A stretch of DNA of 64,000 bases from CAVVDY01 sp963819645. Lineage in GTDB: Bacteria > Acidobacteriota > Terriglobia > Terriglobales > Acidobacteriaceae. The number at the start of each line of letters is the position of its first letter. The first letter of the stretch is position 1. Below are positions 42,512-54,088 of the stretch, piece after piece. The notes below the pieces were generated by a model, which was not told the origin of the DNA, ran no database searches, and saw nothing but the letters and a program-made list of their open reading frames with translations. The translations under genes and the position numbers were made by a program. The DNA is taken from assembly GCA_963819645.1 (NCBI GenBank), contig CAWFWZ010000001.1, positions 868,001-932,000 of the forward strand. Direction: 5' to 3'.

Positions 42512-43138
42512 TTATTGCAGAATTGCGTCTTTCTGCAACTCGTTGACGATCAGCTTTGAGAGGCCGTCGATCACTTTCTGCGCCGAGCGAGGATTGAAGG
42601 TGTCGCTCGTTCCTGACCACAGGAGTTGCCCTTCGTCGCCGTGCACGGCGTAGACATTGGTTTCGACCCTTACGGTCGTATCCTCACGCAGGTAATCCGG
42701 CGAATACACCACCGGATAGATCGTGCTGTAGTACCCATAGAACGATCCGTAATAGGGAGGCACGAGGTACGGGCTGCCCGGAATGTAGGTAATATTCTTG
42801 TCCACCTTCACCAGGCGGGACACAATTACGGCGTCGATCTTGAACGTTTTGACCTGGGTTTTCAGGTAGTCGAGGTTAAGCTGCGTGCCTTCTGGCCGCA
42901 GCAAAATGGTATTTCCGGGGACGGCTTCGACTCCGGTGGTGGCGACCAGTTGCGACAGAGCATCTTCGAAGTCGGCGCGAACCCCCGGCTTGGCGCTCAT
43001 ACCCAGAACCAGAACCCGGTGAAACTTGGTTGCTGTGTACTGCGGATTCTTCCAACTGGTCACCAGCTTGGTGGATTTGGCATTCGCAAAACCTGCCAGC
43101 ACCAGCAGTACTGCCACAACGAATAATTTTTTCCTCAA
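42512..43138 (-). CDS. Secreted DUF4136-like hypothetical protein
   Basis: 208 residues with signal peptide MRKKLFVVAVLLVLAGFANA. The mature part begins KSTKLVTSWKNPQYTATKFHRVLVLGMSAKPGVRADFEDALSQLVA, then LVKVDKNITYIPG, a Tyr/Gly-rich loop (PPYYGSFYGYYSTIYPVVYSP), and VRVETNVYAVHGDEGQLLWSGTSDTFNP. The layout (TSW...Y, conserved strands, WSG) resembles DUF4136-type lipoproteins. It lies 10 nt upstream of the BNR-repeat protein stop, and the strand is the same. Confidence 0.5.
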   Translation of the reverse strand: MRKKLFVVAVLLVLAGFANAKSTKLVTSWKNPQYTATKFHRVLVLGMSAKPGVRADFEDALSQLVATTGVEAVPGNTILLRPEGTQLNLDYLKTQVKTFKIDAVIVSRLVKVDKNITYIPGSPYLVPPYYGSFYGYYSTIYPVVYSPDYLREDTTVRVETNVYAVHGDEGQLLWSGTSDTFNPRSAQKVIDGLSKLIVNELQKDAILQ

Positions 43139-43148
43139 TATTTACTCC

Positions 43149-46100
43149 TTACTCTCTCGCAAGGCTTTCGTCCGTCTCAACACAGCACGAGGAAGCCAAT
43201 CCTTTCGATTGCAGGGAACGGTTCAGCTCGGCGAGTGGCCCACTTTGCAGCTTCTGCCAATCGGCGAGGCCTGACTTTGCAGCTTCCTCGGCAACGCGAT
43301 AGACCTCCAGTGCCTGCGACGGAGTTGTGCGATCGCCGCTCTCGACGACGCGCAGCGCCGAGGCCAGCGCCGAACTTGCAGACGCGAGTCCCGAGACCGT
43401 GCCCGGCGCCCCGGGTGTTCCAGACTTGATGGCCTTCATCGCTGACTCGACTGCGGTGATCTGGGGCAGCAGGTCGGGATGGCTTTTCTGCACCTGAGGC
43501 TTTACCGCCGTGAGCTTCTTGCTAACGGCGTCCATTTGGGCCAGCGCCTTGCGTGCTTGCATCGCGTCGGCGTAAATCTGCAAGCCCAGTTTCTGCTGTT
43601 GTGCCAGAACGTCTGGCGTCGCCGCCGAACGTGGGTCCATCGTGACCTTCAGCGGCTGCGTGTAGCTCTTGCCATCGACCGTCAGCTTCAGCGTGTAATT
43701 GCCGGGCGCAACACGTGGCCCACGTGGCGCACTCCAGTCTTCATCGTCGTCCCCATCATCACCGTCACCCGAACCTCCCCAGCGCAGATCCCACACATAG
43801 CGCTGCATGCCGGGCGCAGTTTCGAGCATCGAGGGTTTAGGAAGCCAGCGTTCCGCGATGGGCAGCGGAGGATACGACGGTGGTTTCTGATCGCTGCTGA
43901 TGTGTCGCACCGGCTTGTTGTTTGCGTCGTAGATGTCGAGGGTAATCTGTTTCGCCGCGGAATTCAGGACGTAATCAACGATGGCGCCATCGGGCGGATT
44001 CTTGGCGGTCGGCTCCTCCGGCGGCAACGGTGTTCCGAGGAACACGTCGTTGTCGACGCGGATCGCATTTTCCGGAGCGAAGAAGATGACCGGCTGGGCT
44101 GCGGTGTCGCGGCTGAGCTGGCGCAGCGGCGTGATGTCGTCGAGAATCCAGAAGCCGCGGCCGTGGGTTGCGATGACAAGGTCGTCGCCGTGGATGGCCG
44201 CGTCGCGCACCGAGGCGGTCGGCAGGTTGAGTTGCAGCGCCTGCCAATGATCTCCGTCATCGAACGTTACATAAATACCGAGCTCGGTGGCGGCGAAGAG
44301 CAGGTTCTGTTTCTGCGGATCCTGCCGGATGGCGTTAAGAAACGAATGCGGGCCGATGCCGGTAGTAATCGCCTGCCAGGTTTTTCCGTAGTCGCGCGTG
44401 CGGAAGAGATAGGGCGCATCGTCGTCGAGGCGGTGACGATCGACAGCGACGTAAGCGACGGCAGGATCGAAGTGCGAGGCTTCGATGCTGGTGATCTTAC
44501 TCCAATCGGAGAGGCCCGAAGGCGTAACGTTCTGCCAGTTCTTGGCGCCATCGCGCGTCAGGTGCAGCAACCCGGTATCGCTGCCGGCCCAGATAACATC
44601 CGCCTTCAATGGTGATGGCGCAATGCTGAACATCACTCCGTACCCGCGCTCTTTGGCCTTCTTGATCGGTGGGCGGACCTTGCGGCGTTGCGCCCGACGA
44701 TGCGACGCGCCGGTCAGGTCAGGACTGATCTGCGTCCAGTGCAGTCCGCCATCGCTGGTCCGCAAAACATATTGCGTGCCCATGTAGAGCACGCCCTTTT
44801 CGGCCGGCGACGAGACGAGCACCGGCGTCCACGGGAGCACGATACTTGCGCGCATCGATCTCATCGCTAAAGCTCTGATACGGCCAGGGCGCGATGTTCT
44901 GACTCAGCGATGTACGCCGGTCGAACCGCACGGCACCGCCGTAAGCCCCGGTGGCATAGAGAATGTTCGAGTCGCTGGGATCGACAACGATGTAGCCGCT
45001 CTCGCCGCCGCCGACGGGGAACTGGTCCTGCGCCCTGATCTGGTTATGATCGGTGCGGCTATAGATTCCGATGCTGCCGGTGTCCTGCTGTGCGCCGAAG
45101 ACCGCATAGGGGAATTGGTTGTCGGTGGCGACGTGGTACATCTGCGCCGTGGGCTGGTTGTACCAGGTCGACCAGGTTTGGCCGCGGTCGATGCTGACGC
45201 TGGTTCCCTGATCGCAACCGAGAATCAGGTGGTTGGAATTTTTCGGATCGACCCAGACGTCGTGGTAATCATCGCCGCCGGGCGCGCCACGAACGATGGA
45301 GATGGTCTTACCGCCGTCGTCCGAACGATAGAACGCGACATTGGGGATGTAAACCACATCGGGATTGCTCGGGATCGACGGTGAGCCAGTTGAAATACCA
45401 TGCGCGACTGGTGAGCCGCGGATCGCTGTTAGCGAGGGTCCAGTTGTCACCGCCGTCATCGCTGCGGTAGAGTCCCGACTTCTTGCCGGCGTCGATCAGT
45501 GCGTACACGCGTTTGCCGTCGGGCGCTGCGGAAACACCGACGCGTCCCCAATTTCCGTCCGGCAGGCCGTGACCGGTCAACTGCGTCCATGTCGTGCCGC
45601 TGTCACTCGAGCGGTAGAGGCCGCCGCCCGGTCCATCGACAGGAGCGTAGGTCGTCCATGGTGGACGATGCGTCTGCCACATGCCGGCGAAGAGCACTGC
45701 CGGATTCGCCGACGCGATGCTGAGGTCCGAGGCGCCGATGTCCGGACCTTTATATAGCGTCTTCGTCCAGGTTCCTCCGCCGTCGGTCGACTTGAAGACG
45801 CCGCGCTCCGGATTCGGTCCGTAGGCATGACCCAGGGCAGCAACGTAGACCACATCTGCATTTTGCGGATCGACGACGATGCGGCTGATCTGACGCGTAT
45901 CGCGAAGACCGGTGTTCGTCCAACTCTTGCCGCCATCGCGTGGACTTGTAGACTCCATCGCCGGAAGAGAGAGCGGAGCGGATGTCGGACTCGCCGGTTC
46001 CGATGTAGATCACGTTACGGATTCGAGGGCGCGACGGCAATTGCGCCAATCGATGCGATCGGCTGGCTATCGAAGATCGGCTCCCAGGTAACGCCCGCGT

Positions 46101-46329
46101 TAGGAGACTTCCACACTCCGCCGCCGACCGCACCGAAATATGCGGTGGCCGTATCTCCGGGCACTCCGGCAACTGCCACAACGCGGCCCCCTCGAAAGGG
46201 GCCAATCAAGCGCCATTGCAAGGCACTGAAGCTTTCCGGCGGAACGGTCTGCGAAGAAAGGCTGGGAACGACGACGATCAGAACGGCGAGCGCAAGCAAA
46301 AACTGAACTGGGCGCGGCGAGCAACGCAC
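43149..46329 (-). CDS. Secreted BNR/sortilin-like beta-propeller protein (broken by several frameshifts)
   Basis: About 1055 residues when joined. Pieces: 46329-46015 (signal peptide RPVQFLLALAVLIVVVPSLS, then ALQWRLIGPFRGGRVVAVAG), a short piece to about 45950 (NVIYIGTGESDIR), 45958-45308, 45459-44719 and 44864-43149. Repeated strand patterns YRSDDGGDNW, YRSSDSGTTW, FKSTDGGGTW, LRTSDGGLHW mark BNR/Asp-box propeller blades; the last 250 residues are helical (LGLQIYADAMQARKALAQMD). Removing one C from CCC at 45371-45373 and at 44833-44835 restores two joins. This architecture is typical of acidobacterial VPS10/sortilin-like glycosyl-hydrolase-annotated proteins; substrate unknown. Confidence 0.75.
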
Positions 46330-46616
46330 TGCGAACGTCCTCCTGGGGAAATTGTCGATTCACCAGACTACACGTTGTTTAAAGGACATGCAGAAGCGCT
46401 TTAGATTGGCCAGATTCGCCAAGATCGCCGGTTACGACAAGCAGAATCGTCTGAGCTGATGCTGATCCTCGCGCCTGGAGAAATGGGAAGGAGTAAAGCA
46501 GACGGCGAGTAATGGCTCGATGCCACTAGATCAAGCCGCCAAGTTCGCTGCGACCATCTTCAACCCCAGGGGAGGGCGGTACCATGCAGCGGCTTGGCGG
46601 CGATGGACGAAGAGCC

Positions 46617-46841
46617 TTAGTCGTCGGTCCGGTCAGGATGAAATTTCCAGTCGTCGTCGTCAACTTCCTTCAAGCGGCGCGGTTTGAGATTGGCGGCGGC
46701 GTGACAAGCCACTTCGGCGGCTTCGCGCGCCTTCTCCAGGTTGTCAAACTCAAACTGCCCGTCTACGTGGACGTTCTTGTCGCTGACCACAACCTTGTTC
46801 CCGTTAGCTTCTTCCATCAGTACTCGTACGATAAACGTCAT
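46617..46841 (-). CDS. Small hypothetical protein (74 aa)
   Basis: AGGAG lies 6 nt before the ATG at 46841. The product is TFIVRVLMEEANGNKVVVSDK, VHVDGQFEFDNLEKAREAAEVACHAAANLKPRRLKEVDDDDWKF, with a beta start, a helical middle and an acidic tail. No family recognised. Its ribosome-binding site and balanced composition are the support. Confidence 0.5.
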   Translation of the reverse strand: MTFIVRVLMEEANGNKVVVSDKNVHVDGQFEFDNLEKAREAAEVACHAAANLKPRRLKEVDDDDWKFHPDRTDD

Positions 46842-47182
46842 CTTTTCTCCTATGATTGCGGCGCCTTCCGTATCGCGATCCGGGTTCCGGAAAGAGCACC
46901 CACAAATAGATATTTAGCACGATGCTTCGACGGGTGAATGTGGCGGCGCTCACGTCTGAAAGTGATAAGTGAACCAGGTAGCTGGTGAGCAGAAGAGTCC
47001 TGAAGCCCGCAAATCACAAGCCCCTCACGGGCCATTGTGACGTGCGCACCGGCCGATGTGATGTCTGCACTAGCTCCTGGATGGCCACGAGCAGATGCTG
47101 GATAAGGTTGAGCCGCGCGTTGCGCGCGTGTCTCGTACGAGCTATGTCCTCTACCTAATCCACATACAGGGAGTTCTATCAT
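46842..47182. other. Intergenic region upstream of malic enzyme
   Basis: About 340 nt between two divergent genes. CAGGGAG is the maeB ribosome-binding site 9 nt before the ATG. The long minus-strand frame that crosses this region (46850-48223) is a shadow of maeB. No other feature recognised. Confidence 0.4.
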
Positions 47183-49478
47183 ATGGCAATCACAAAGCAA
47201 GAAGCACTTGATTATCACCAGGGAGCACGTCCCGGTAAGGTGGAGGTGGTTTCTACCAAGCCCTGCCGGACGCAACGCGATCTCAGCCTGGCCTACACCC
47301 CGGGCGTGGCTGTGCCCTGCCTGGAGATTGAAAAGAACCCGCAGGACGCCTATCGCTACACCGCGAAAGGGAACCTGGTCGCAGTGGTGAGCAACGGCAC
47401 GGCGGTGTTGGGTCTGGGCGACATTGGCGCGCTGGCCGGCAAGCCGGTGATGGAAGGCAAGGGAGTCCTGTTCAAACGGTTTGCCGACATCGACGTCTTC
47501 GACATCGAGCTCGACACCCACAACCCCGACGAAATCATCAGGGCCTGCCAGTTGCTTGAGCCGACATTCGGCGGCATCAATCTGGAAGACATCAAAGCGC
47601 CGGAATGCTTCTACATCGAAGAGACGCTGAAGAAGACGATGAAGATTCCCGTCTTCCACGACGACCAGCACGGCACGGCGATCATTTCGGGCGCAGCTCT
47701 GGTGAACGCGCTTGAGCTGGTAGGCAAGAAGATCGATGAAGTGAAGTTGGTGGTGAATGGCGCGGGCGCCTCCGCCATCGCTTGCGCCGAGCACTACATC
47801 TGCCTCGGCGCGAAGCGCGAAAACATCACCCTCGTCGATACCAAAGGCATCGTTTACAAAGGCCGCAAGGAGGGAATGAATCCCTACAAGGAGCGCTTCG
47901 CCCATGAAAACACGAAGCGCACATTGGCCGAAGCGACACAGGGCGCCGATGTGTTGCTGGGTCTGTCGGCGAAGGGCGCCTTCACAGCGGAGATCATTGC
48001 CTCCATGGCGCCGAATCCGATTGTGTTTGCCATGGCGAACCCGGATCCCGAGATTACCTACGACGAAGCCAAGGCTGTGCGCGATGACATCATCATGGCG
48101 ACGGGCCGCTCGGATTATCCCAACCAGGTCAACAATGTGTTGGGCTTCCCGTTCATTTTCCGTGGCGCGCTGGATGTTCATGCCACCACTATTAATGAAG
48201 AGATGAAGCTGGCGGCGACGCATGCGCTGGCATCACTGGCGAAGGAAGACGTGCCCGACTCGGTCTGCCGCGCTTACGGGGTTGGACGCATGAAGTTCGG
48301 TCGCGACTACATCATCCCGAAGCCGTTTGATCCGCGGGTTTTGGTGTGGGAAGCCATGGCGGTTGCCAAGGCGGCGATGGAAACCGGTGTAGCGCAGAAT
48401 CCCGTTGACCTGGACGAGTACCGCGAACAACTGGAGAGCAGGCTGGGCAAGGCGCATGAAATGATGCGCGGCATGATTCACAAGGCGAAGGCCAATCCCA
48501 AGCGGGTCGTGTTTCCGGAAGGCAATCACGAGAAGATACTGCGGGCATGCCACGTGCTGCTCGAGGAGAAGATTGCCGTTCCGATACTGCTGGGCAAGAA
48601 AGAAGCCATACAAAATGCAGCCGCAGAATTGGGCGTCGACCTCGAAGGTGCGGTTATTGTGGAACCGAAGAACTCGCCGCGACGCGACGAATACGTTCAG
48701 GAGTTGTACCGGTTGCGCCAGCGGCGAGGCGTTCCTCTTGCGGCGGCGCAGGAAATGATACTGGACCGCACGATCTTCGGCTCCATGATGGTTCGCATGG
48801 GTGACGCCGATGCCATGGTCTCGGGCGTTACGCAGAAATTATCCCGACACGATTCGCCCCGCCTTGCAGGTGATCGGCGTGCGTGAAGGCATTCACAAGG
48901 TGAGCGGCATCTACCTCTTCATCACCCGCAAGGGTGACCTTTACTTCCTGGCCGACGCCACGGTAAACATCGAGCCGACGGCTGAGGACCTCGCCGAGAT
49001 CGCACTTTGCGCCGCGCAGGAGGCACGCCGTTTCGACGTCGAGCCGCGGGTCGCGATGCTTTCGTTCTCCAATTTCGGCAGCACCAAGCACCCGTTGTGC
49101 GACAAAGTACGTCGCGCTGTGGAGTTGGTGCGCTATGCCGACCCCACGCTGATCATCGACGGCGAAGTGCAATCCGACATGGCGGTGAATGGCAAGAAGC
49201 TGGAAGCGGCTTTCCCGTTCACCACGCTCAAGGGCGGAGCGAATGTGCTGATCTTCCCCGACCTGCAGTCCTGCAACATTGCCGCACGGCTGCTGCCGCA
49301 ACTCGGCGGAGGAGAGGCGATCGGTCCCATCCTCTCGGGCATGGCGAAGCCAGTGCACGTGCTGCAGCGCAACTCAGAGGTGGAGGACGTGGTTAACATG
49401 GCTACCATCGCAGTGGTCGATGCTCAGGACACCGCCGCTCCGGTGCTGGCGCAGTTCGATGAGGTCACAGCCAAGTAA
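47183..49478 (+). CDS. maeB: NADP-dependent malic enzyme with C-terminal phosphotransacetylase-like domain (frameshifted)
   Basis: 764 residues when joined. The malic domain (about 1-430) has SLAYTPGVAVPCLEI, GLGDIGALAGKPVMEGK, FHDDQHGTAII, VVNGAGASAIACAEHY and AMANPDPEI. The PTA-like domain (about 435-764) has KRVVFPEGNHEKILRA and, after the break, NYPDTIRPALQVIGVREG and FPDLQSCNIAARLLPQLGGGEAIGPIL. It converts malate to pyruvate and CO2, and the PTA-like part is usually inactive and regulatory. The two frames (47183-48886 and 48801-49478) join by removing one A from AAA at 48836-48838. A good terminator follows at 49506. Confidence 0.9.
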
Positions 49479-49505
49479 GCAGGACCGCAGTTCAAGAAAG
49501 CCCCG

Positions 49506-49548
49506 GCCGCAGCATCGCTCGTTAGCGTGAGCAGTGCTGCGGCTTTTC
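49506..49548 (+). terminator. Rho-independent terminator after maeB
   Basis: GCCGCAGCA (49506-49514) pairs perfectly with TGCTGCGGC (49535-49543), with an inner GCTC/GAGC stem in the loop, followed by TTTT. Confidence 0.8.
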
Positions 49549-49662
49549 CACACCTGGTCCGCAGCTCTCCTTCTCTTGATCCCCAGGACAACGCTGTTCC
49601 GTTTCTCATGCCTCCAAACATACAAGGAAGCGAACAGCTATGTTCCACCTTGGGAGATCCAC

Positions 49663-50058
49663 GTGAAAAGCAACATCATTACTGCTCTGGCTGCAGCGGC
49701 ATTGTTTATGTGCTCCGCTGTGGCAGTCAATGCGCAAGCTAACACCAACCAGAACCAGCAAGCGCCTGCACAGCATCACATGCGCGCTATGAACAATAAT
49801 GCGAACGCTACCGGATGTCTTCAGCAAGGCAGCAACGGCAGCTACACCCTGACAGCACAGGATGGAAGCACCTGGCAGCTCACTAGCAATGCCATGGACT
49901 TAGGGAAGTACGTTGGGAAAGAGGTCGATGTAGCCGGGACAGAATCCGGATCGAAAGGCGGCCACGTCAAGAGTGTCTCGACATCGCAACAGGGGAACGA
50001 ACAGGGACCAATGGACGTGCTGGATTTGGCCGTAGTGAACGAGAGTTGTCAACGCTAG
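49663..50058 (+). CDS. Small secreted DUF5818-like protein
   Basis: 131 residues from GTG 49663 (GGGAGA upstream); residues before it in the open frame are non-conserved. Signal peptide MKSNIITALAAAALFMCSAV cleaves after VNAQA. Gln/His-rich linker, then ATGCLQQGSNGSYTLTAQDGSTWQLTSNAMDLGKYVGKEVDVAGTES, a beta-barrel-like pattern resembling DUF5818. A second family member lies at 25686. Function unknown. Confidence 0.68.
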   Translation: MKSNIITALAAAALFMCSAVAVNAQANTNQNQQAPAQHHMRAMNNNANATGCLQQGSNGSYTLTAQDGSTWQLTSNAMDLGKYVGKEVDVAGTESGSKGGHVKSVSTSQQGNEQGPMDVLDLAVVNESCQR

Positions 50059-50217
50059 AGACGTAGAGGTTCCAGTCCATTCGGTGCGCGGGGCGGGATC
50101 TGTCGACTCCGAGTCTGAACGCCGGAGCGGTAAGCTCGTTGTGTCCCGTGCACGGCGCGGTCGCTATCGATTCGACTAATCGCCCTCGACCGCCAGGTTG
50201 TACACTGGCGGCTCTAT

Positions 50218-51375
50218 ATGAACCGCTCTCCATCCTTGCCAGCCGTTCAACCAACGCTCGCTCGCGGTTGGAGGTTGTTGGATCTCTTCCGAACAGCGAG
50301 TTCTCGCACACTGACGCGCACATTCACTGCGGTCGCAGTCGCATGGATTCCACTCGCCGTCCTATCTGCTCTCCGAGGAGGCGATTCCTTTCTATCGTTT
50401 CTCACGGACTATGCGACGCAATCGCGATTCCTCATCGTTGTGCCTGTGCTGATTCTGGCCGAGCCGCAACTACGGGAACGGCTTGCGCTCGTAGCCCATC
50501 ATTTCGAGGCGGATCTGGTACCCCGCGAGGAATGGCCGCAGTTTCAAGCTAACTGGAATTCCTGCGAGAGACTGCGCGACTCCAGGCTGGCGAAAGCAGT
50601 GATCGTCTTGCTTACCTACGCCATGGCAGCATCGCTCAGTCAATACCTGAGCCCAGGCGGTTCCGAGTTTGTCGAGTGGTGGAGGGGAGACAGTGGCTTC
50701 AAAGCATTCTCGTTGGCAGGAATATGGGCATTCTATGTCAGCTATCCGATTCTGGTTTACTTCACCTTCTTGTGGATCTGGAGGCAGTTGCTTTGGGCGC
50801 GATTCCTGCGTTCTACCACCCAATTGAAGCTCGCCCTGATCGCTGCCCATCCTGATCACCTGGGCGGACTGGGGTTCCTCGAAGCTTCTATCATGGGGCA
50901 AATTCCCTTCAGTTTTTGCATCGGTGTCGGACTGGCTGGCGCCATCGCTAATCGGGTTCTACACCATGGATACCCGCTGTTGAGCTATCGCTTCCTGGCC
51001 CCAGCTCTTCTCGTCGGAGTGCTTTTGTTCTGTATCGGGCCTTACCTGTTTTTCATTCGAACTCTCTTACAAATGCGGCGCCTGGGGATGTTGTCTTACG
51101 GAGCCTTCGCGCGCGCCGTGGGGGAGGAGTTTGAGAAGAAGTGGCTACATCAAACGGGCAGCTTGACGGAAGAAGTATTGTCGGTGCCGGACTTCTCCAC
51201 CACGGCTGATCTTTACGGAGTGGTGCATAACATTGACGATATTCGCATCGTTCCAGTTGGACTGGTCGACCTGTATGCGATCGTGATCGCGGCTGCGATT
51301 CCGTCAATTCCAGTTGTCATCGCTGCAATCCCATTCGATGTTCTCATCAAGGCCGCGATGCGCCTGCTGTTCTGA
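50218..51375 (+). CDS. Multi-pass membrane protein of unknown function
   Basis: 385 residues. At least six hydrophobic segments (FTAVAVAWIPLAVLSAL, FLIVVPVLILAE, AVIVLLTYAMAASLSQYL, GIWAFYVSYPILVYFTFLWIW, IPFSFCIGVGLAGAIA, LLVGVLLFCIGPYLFFI, YAIVIAAAIPSIPVVIAAIPF). Between them lies HPDHLGGLGFLEASI, a motif I associate with uncharacterised proteobacterial and acidobacterial membrane proteins. Not in an operon. Start by ATG at 50218 without a strong ribosome-binding site. Confidence 0.65.
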   Translation: MNRSPSLPAVQPTLARGWRLLDLFRTASSRTLTRTFTAVAVAWIPLAVLSALRGGDSFLSFLTDYATQSRFLIVVPVLILAEPQLRERLALVAHHFEADLVPREEWPQFQANWNSCERLRDSRLAKAVIVLLTYAMAASLSQYLSPGGSEFVEWWRGDSGFKAFSLAGIWAFYVSYPILVYFTFLWIWRQLLWARFLRSTTQLKLALIAAHPDHLGGLGFLEASIMGQIPFSFCIGVGLAGAIANRVLHHGYPLLSYRFLAPALLVGVLLFCIGPYLFFIRTLLQMRRLGMLSYGAFARAVGEEFEKKWLHQTGSLTEEVLSVPDFSTTADLYGVVHNIDDIRIVPVGLVDLYAIVIAAAIPSIPVVIAAIPFDVLIKAAMRLLF

Positions 51376-51567
51376 CCGTCACATCGGCGAGAATTACACT
51401 CCACAAATCTGCTAGCCTTAGCACCGTTTTCGTACTAAAGTCAGCTCAAGGTTTGGATAACTCTATCAACACTTGAACTTGGGATTCCGCGGTGGCGATC
51501 CGTTCGCCGCTGGGCTACTGGGATTCCGTTTGTTACACATTATTAGATTATTTCGAAGGAGGGGAAT

Positions 51568-53254
51568 ATGGATCTTGGAGCAAGTGTTCGGAAAATAACG
51601 CTGGGTGCGCTGACCATTTCCAGCTTCTTAATGGTTGGAAGCGTAGTCCCGAGCGCGGCACAAAACTCAAAACCTAACATCGTCATGCTCATGACCGATG
51701 ACACCGGATGGAACGATTTCGGCGCCTATTCGGGCGGAGGCATGACGCTCGGCCATCCTACCCCCAACATCGACAAGATGGCCAAGGAAGGCGCCGTATT
51801 CACCAGTTGGTACGGCCAGGCGAGTTGCACTGCGGGCCGCGCCTCATTCATGACCGGTCGCATTCCTATCCGCAGCGCCCTGTCGATCGTGGTTGCCCCC
51901 GGAGACGAGAACTACCTTCGTCCGGAGACCCCAACCATTGCCGAATTTTTCAAGAAGAACGGCTACACAACCTACTTCTCCGGCAAGTGGCACATGGGCG
52001 ATAAGCCGGTTGCTTATCCAACCAATCATGGCTTCGACGAAATGAAGGAGTTCGCCGCCTACTATGCCGGCGTCTATTCCTATCCCGATACCTCCAAGTG
52101 GTTCCATCCCTGGTTCCCGTCGTACAACCCGGATTTCGAGAAGACGTTTGACTCGATTGTGAACCTGTACGAGTGGGAAGGCGTAGCGGGCCAGCCTGCC
52201 AAGCAGGTTGCCAAGATTACCTACGACTACATGGCGACCATGGACGAACGGCAGGCCGACTACGCGGTCGACTACATCAAAGACCACGCCAAGAGCGGCA
52301 AGCCGTTCTTCATGGACGTGAACTGGATCAAGATGCACAACCCGACCAATGCCGCGCCGGACTTCCGCGGCAAGTCGCATCTCGGCGATTATTCCGATTC
52401 GCTGATGGAAATGGACGCCGACATCGGCAAGGTGCTGGATGCCATCCGCCAGTACGCTCCCAACACCATCGTGATCCTGACCGCCGACAACGGCGCATGG
52501 CTCGATGCCTATCCGGATGCCGGAACCACCCCGTTCCGCGGCGAGAAGGGTTCGGCATTTGAAGGTGGCTGGCGCGTGCCTGCCATCATGACGTGGCCCG
52601 GACACATTCCCGGCGGGCGCAACCTACGGCGAGATGATGTCGCACATCGATTGCTGGTCCACCCTGGCGGCGATGGCAGGCATTACTCCTCCACCTACGG
52701 GCGAGATGAAGGACAACAACGGCAAACCCATCTACTTCGACAGCATCGACAACAGCGCCTACATCCTGGGCAAGGCGCAGCACTCGGCACGCACGTCGTG
52801 GATCTACGTCAATGGCGAATATCTCAACGCCATCCGCACCGATATCTCTGGCGATCCGGATGAACCATGGGTGAACATCGCCTGGAAGTTCATTTGGACG
52901 GCGAAGGACTCATGGCTGGGACCAAGCCAGGCCCTGGGCTCCATCCCGGCTGTGTACAACCTCACTATGGATCCGTTTGAGAGATACGACATGATCTTCA
53001 ACGGAGCCGAAGGTGAGATGAATGGTCTGAGGACCTCGCCGGGACGGTACGCCGGCGAAGACAACGGTTGGTCGGCTGCACTCTTCTCGCAGGCGCTCTA
53101 CAACTTCGACCAGTCCATCATGAAGTATCCAAGCATCCAGCGCTTCCCGGGTGGCGCCTCGACCGACTTGATCCCGGACCTCCAGCATCCCAAGAACCCG
53201 TTGCCGCTGCTGGATCCCAATAACATGCCGAAGACGATGCCTTCGTCCGATTAG
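51568..53254 (+). CDS. Secreted arylsulfatase (formylglycine type, frameshifted)
   Basis: About 561 residues when joined. GGAGGGG precedes ATG 51568 and a signal peptide (residues 1-31, ...VPSAAQ) follows. Metal Asp pair in VMLMTDDTGWNDFG; the formylglycine motif CTAGR in QASCTAGRASFMTGRIP; later GKWHMGD, and ILTADNGAW with substrate-binding Asp-Asn. The second frame has YGEMMSHIDCWSTLAAMAG and VYNLTMDPFERYDM. Removing one G from GGG at 52615-52617 joins the frames (PGGATYGEMM). It hydrolyses sulfate esters in the periplasm or outside the cell; it needs a formylglycine-generating enzyme not present in this window. Confidence 0.87.
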
Positions 53255-53277
53255 AATCACTGCCACTTGGATAAATA

Positions 53278-53312
53278 GAGGGAGCGTGCACACCGCAACG
53301 CTCCCTATTTTT
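53278..53312 (+). terminator. Rho-independent terminator after the arylsulfatase
   Basis: GGGAGCGT (53280-53287) pairs with ACGCTCCC (53298-53305) around a 10-nt loop; extended by TAGA/TATT-type pairs and followed by TATTTTT. Confidence 0.8.
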
Positions 53313-53358
53313 GTGGGTTGTATCCGCGAACTGCAGTCGCGCAAGACGGCATGTGACG

Positions 53359-54049
53359 ATGGCGGTGAAGATTGCATTGACGGTTGCATTGCTTGTTGGC
53401 GCTTCCTGGGATTGCATTGGCACAGTCAGAGACGGCAGAATTCTGGCCCGGCGTCGATGCTCATGTGCAACTTTCGGACAACACGCGCGTGCTTGCGTTC
53501 GCCGGACTGAAGAAAGGAGACGAATTTGCCCAACAGGAATTCAATGCCGGGCTAGGAGTGGGATATCAGTGGAAATCCATCACCAAGCCCCATCCGCAGA
53601 ATATCGATCCGGATAAGGAACATCTGTTCTTATTCGGCGGAGGCTACGAACGACTCGATACATTGCAGTCGGGCGCCAGCAGCTACGAGAACCGCATAGT
53701 GCTGCAAGCCGTGGCGGGTTTCAGGCCAACTTCCCGCTTGTACCTGTCCGACCGAAACCGGGTGGAGTTTCGTTGGGTGAACGGGACCTACTCCACCCGT
53801 TACCGGAATCTGGTCTTCGGCGAATATGACATCACCATCCACGAGTTTCGGATTAGCCCATATGCTTCGGCGGAAGTTTTTTATAACGGAGCGGTCGGCT
53901 CGTGGAATGAAGAGCAGTACACCGCAGGCATTGAATGGCCGTATAAAAAGCTGTTGATGGTCCAGACCTATTATCTGCGCCAGAACTGTACCACCTGCAA
54001 TCCGGCGCATTTGAACGTCGGAGGAGTGACGCTCAATCTGTTTTTCTAG
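53359..54049 (+). CDS. DUF2490 outer-membrane-like beta-barrel protein (frameshifted in the signal peptide)
   Basis: Removing one T from TT at 53393-53394 turns two frames into one (MAVKIALTVALLLALPGIAL then AQSETAEFWPGVD), giving a perfect signal peptide, so the start is ATG 53359. The mature part has many alternating strands (ETAEFWPGVDAHVQLSDNTRVLAFAGLK, RNRVEFRWVNGTYSTRYRNL, RISPYASAEVFYNG) and ends in VTLNLFF. This fits DUF2490, a barrel family of unknown role. Confidence 0.72.
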
Positions 54050-54088
54050 CCGGCCCGCGTCGGTGCTGCTTTCGTTGGCACTCACGCC

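Noticed and set aside
43479..44615. Plus-strand frame (378 codons)
   Set aside because: Antisense to the BNR-repeat protein, no domain, no ribosome-binding site.
46850..48223. Long minus-strand open frame (457 codons)
   Set aside because: Antisense shadow of the malic enzyme gene, which has all catalytic motifs on the plus strand; the shadow has low-complexity His/Arg-rich composition.
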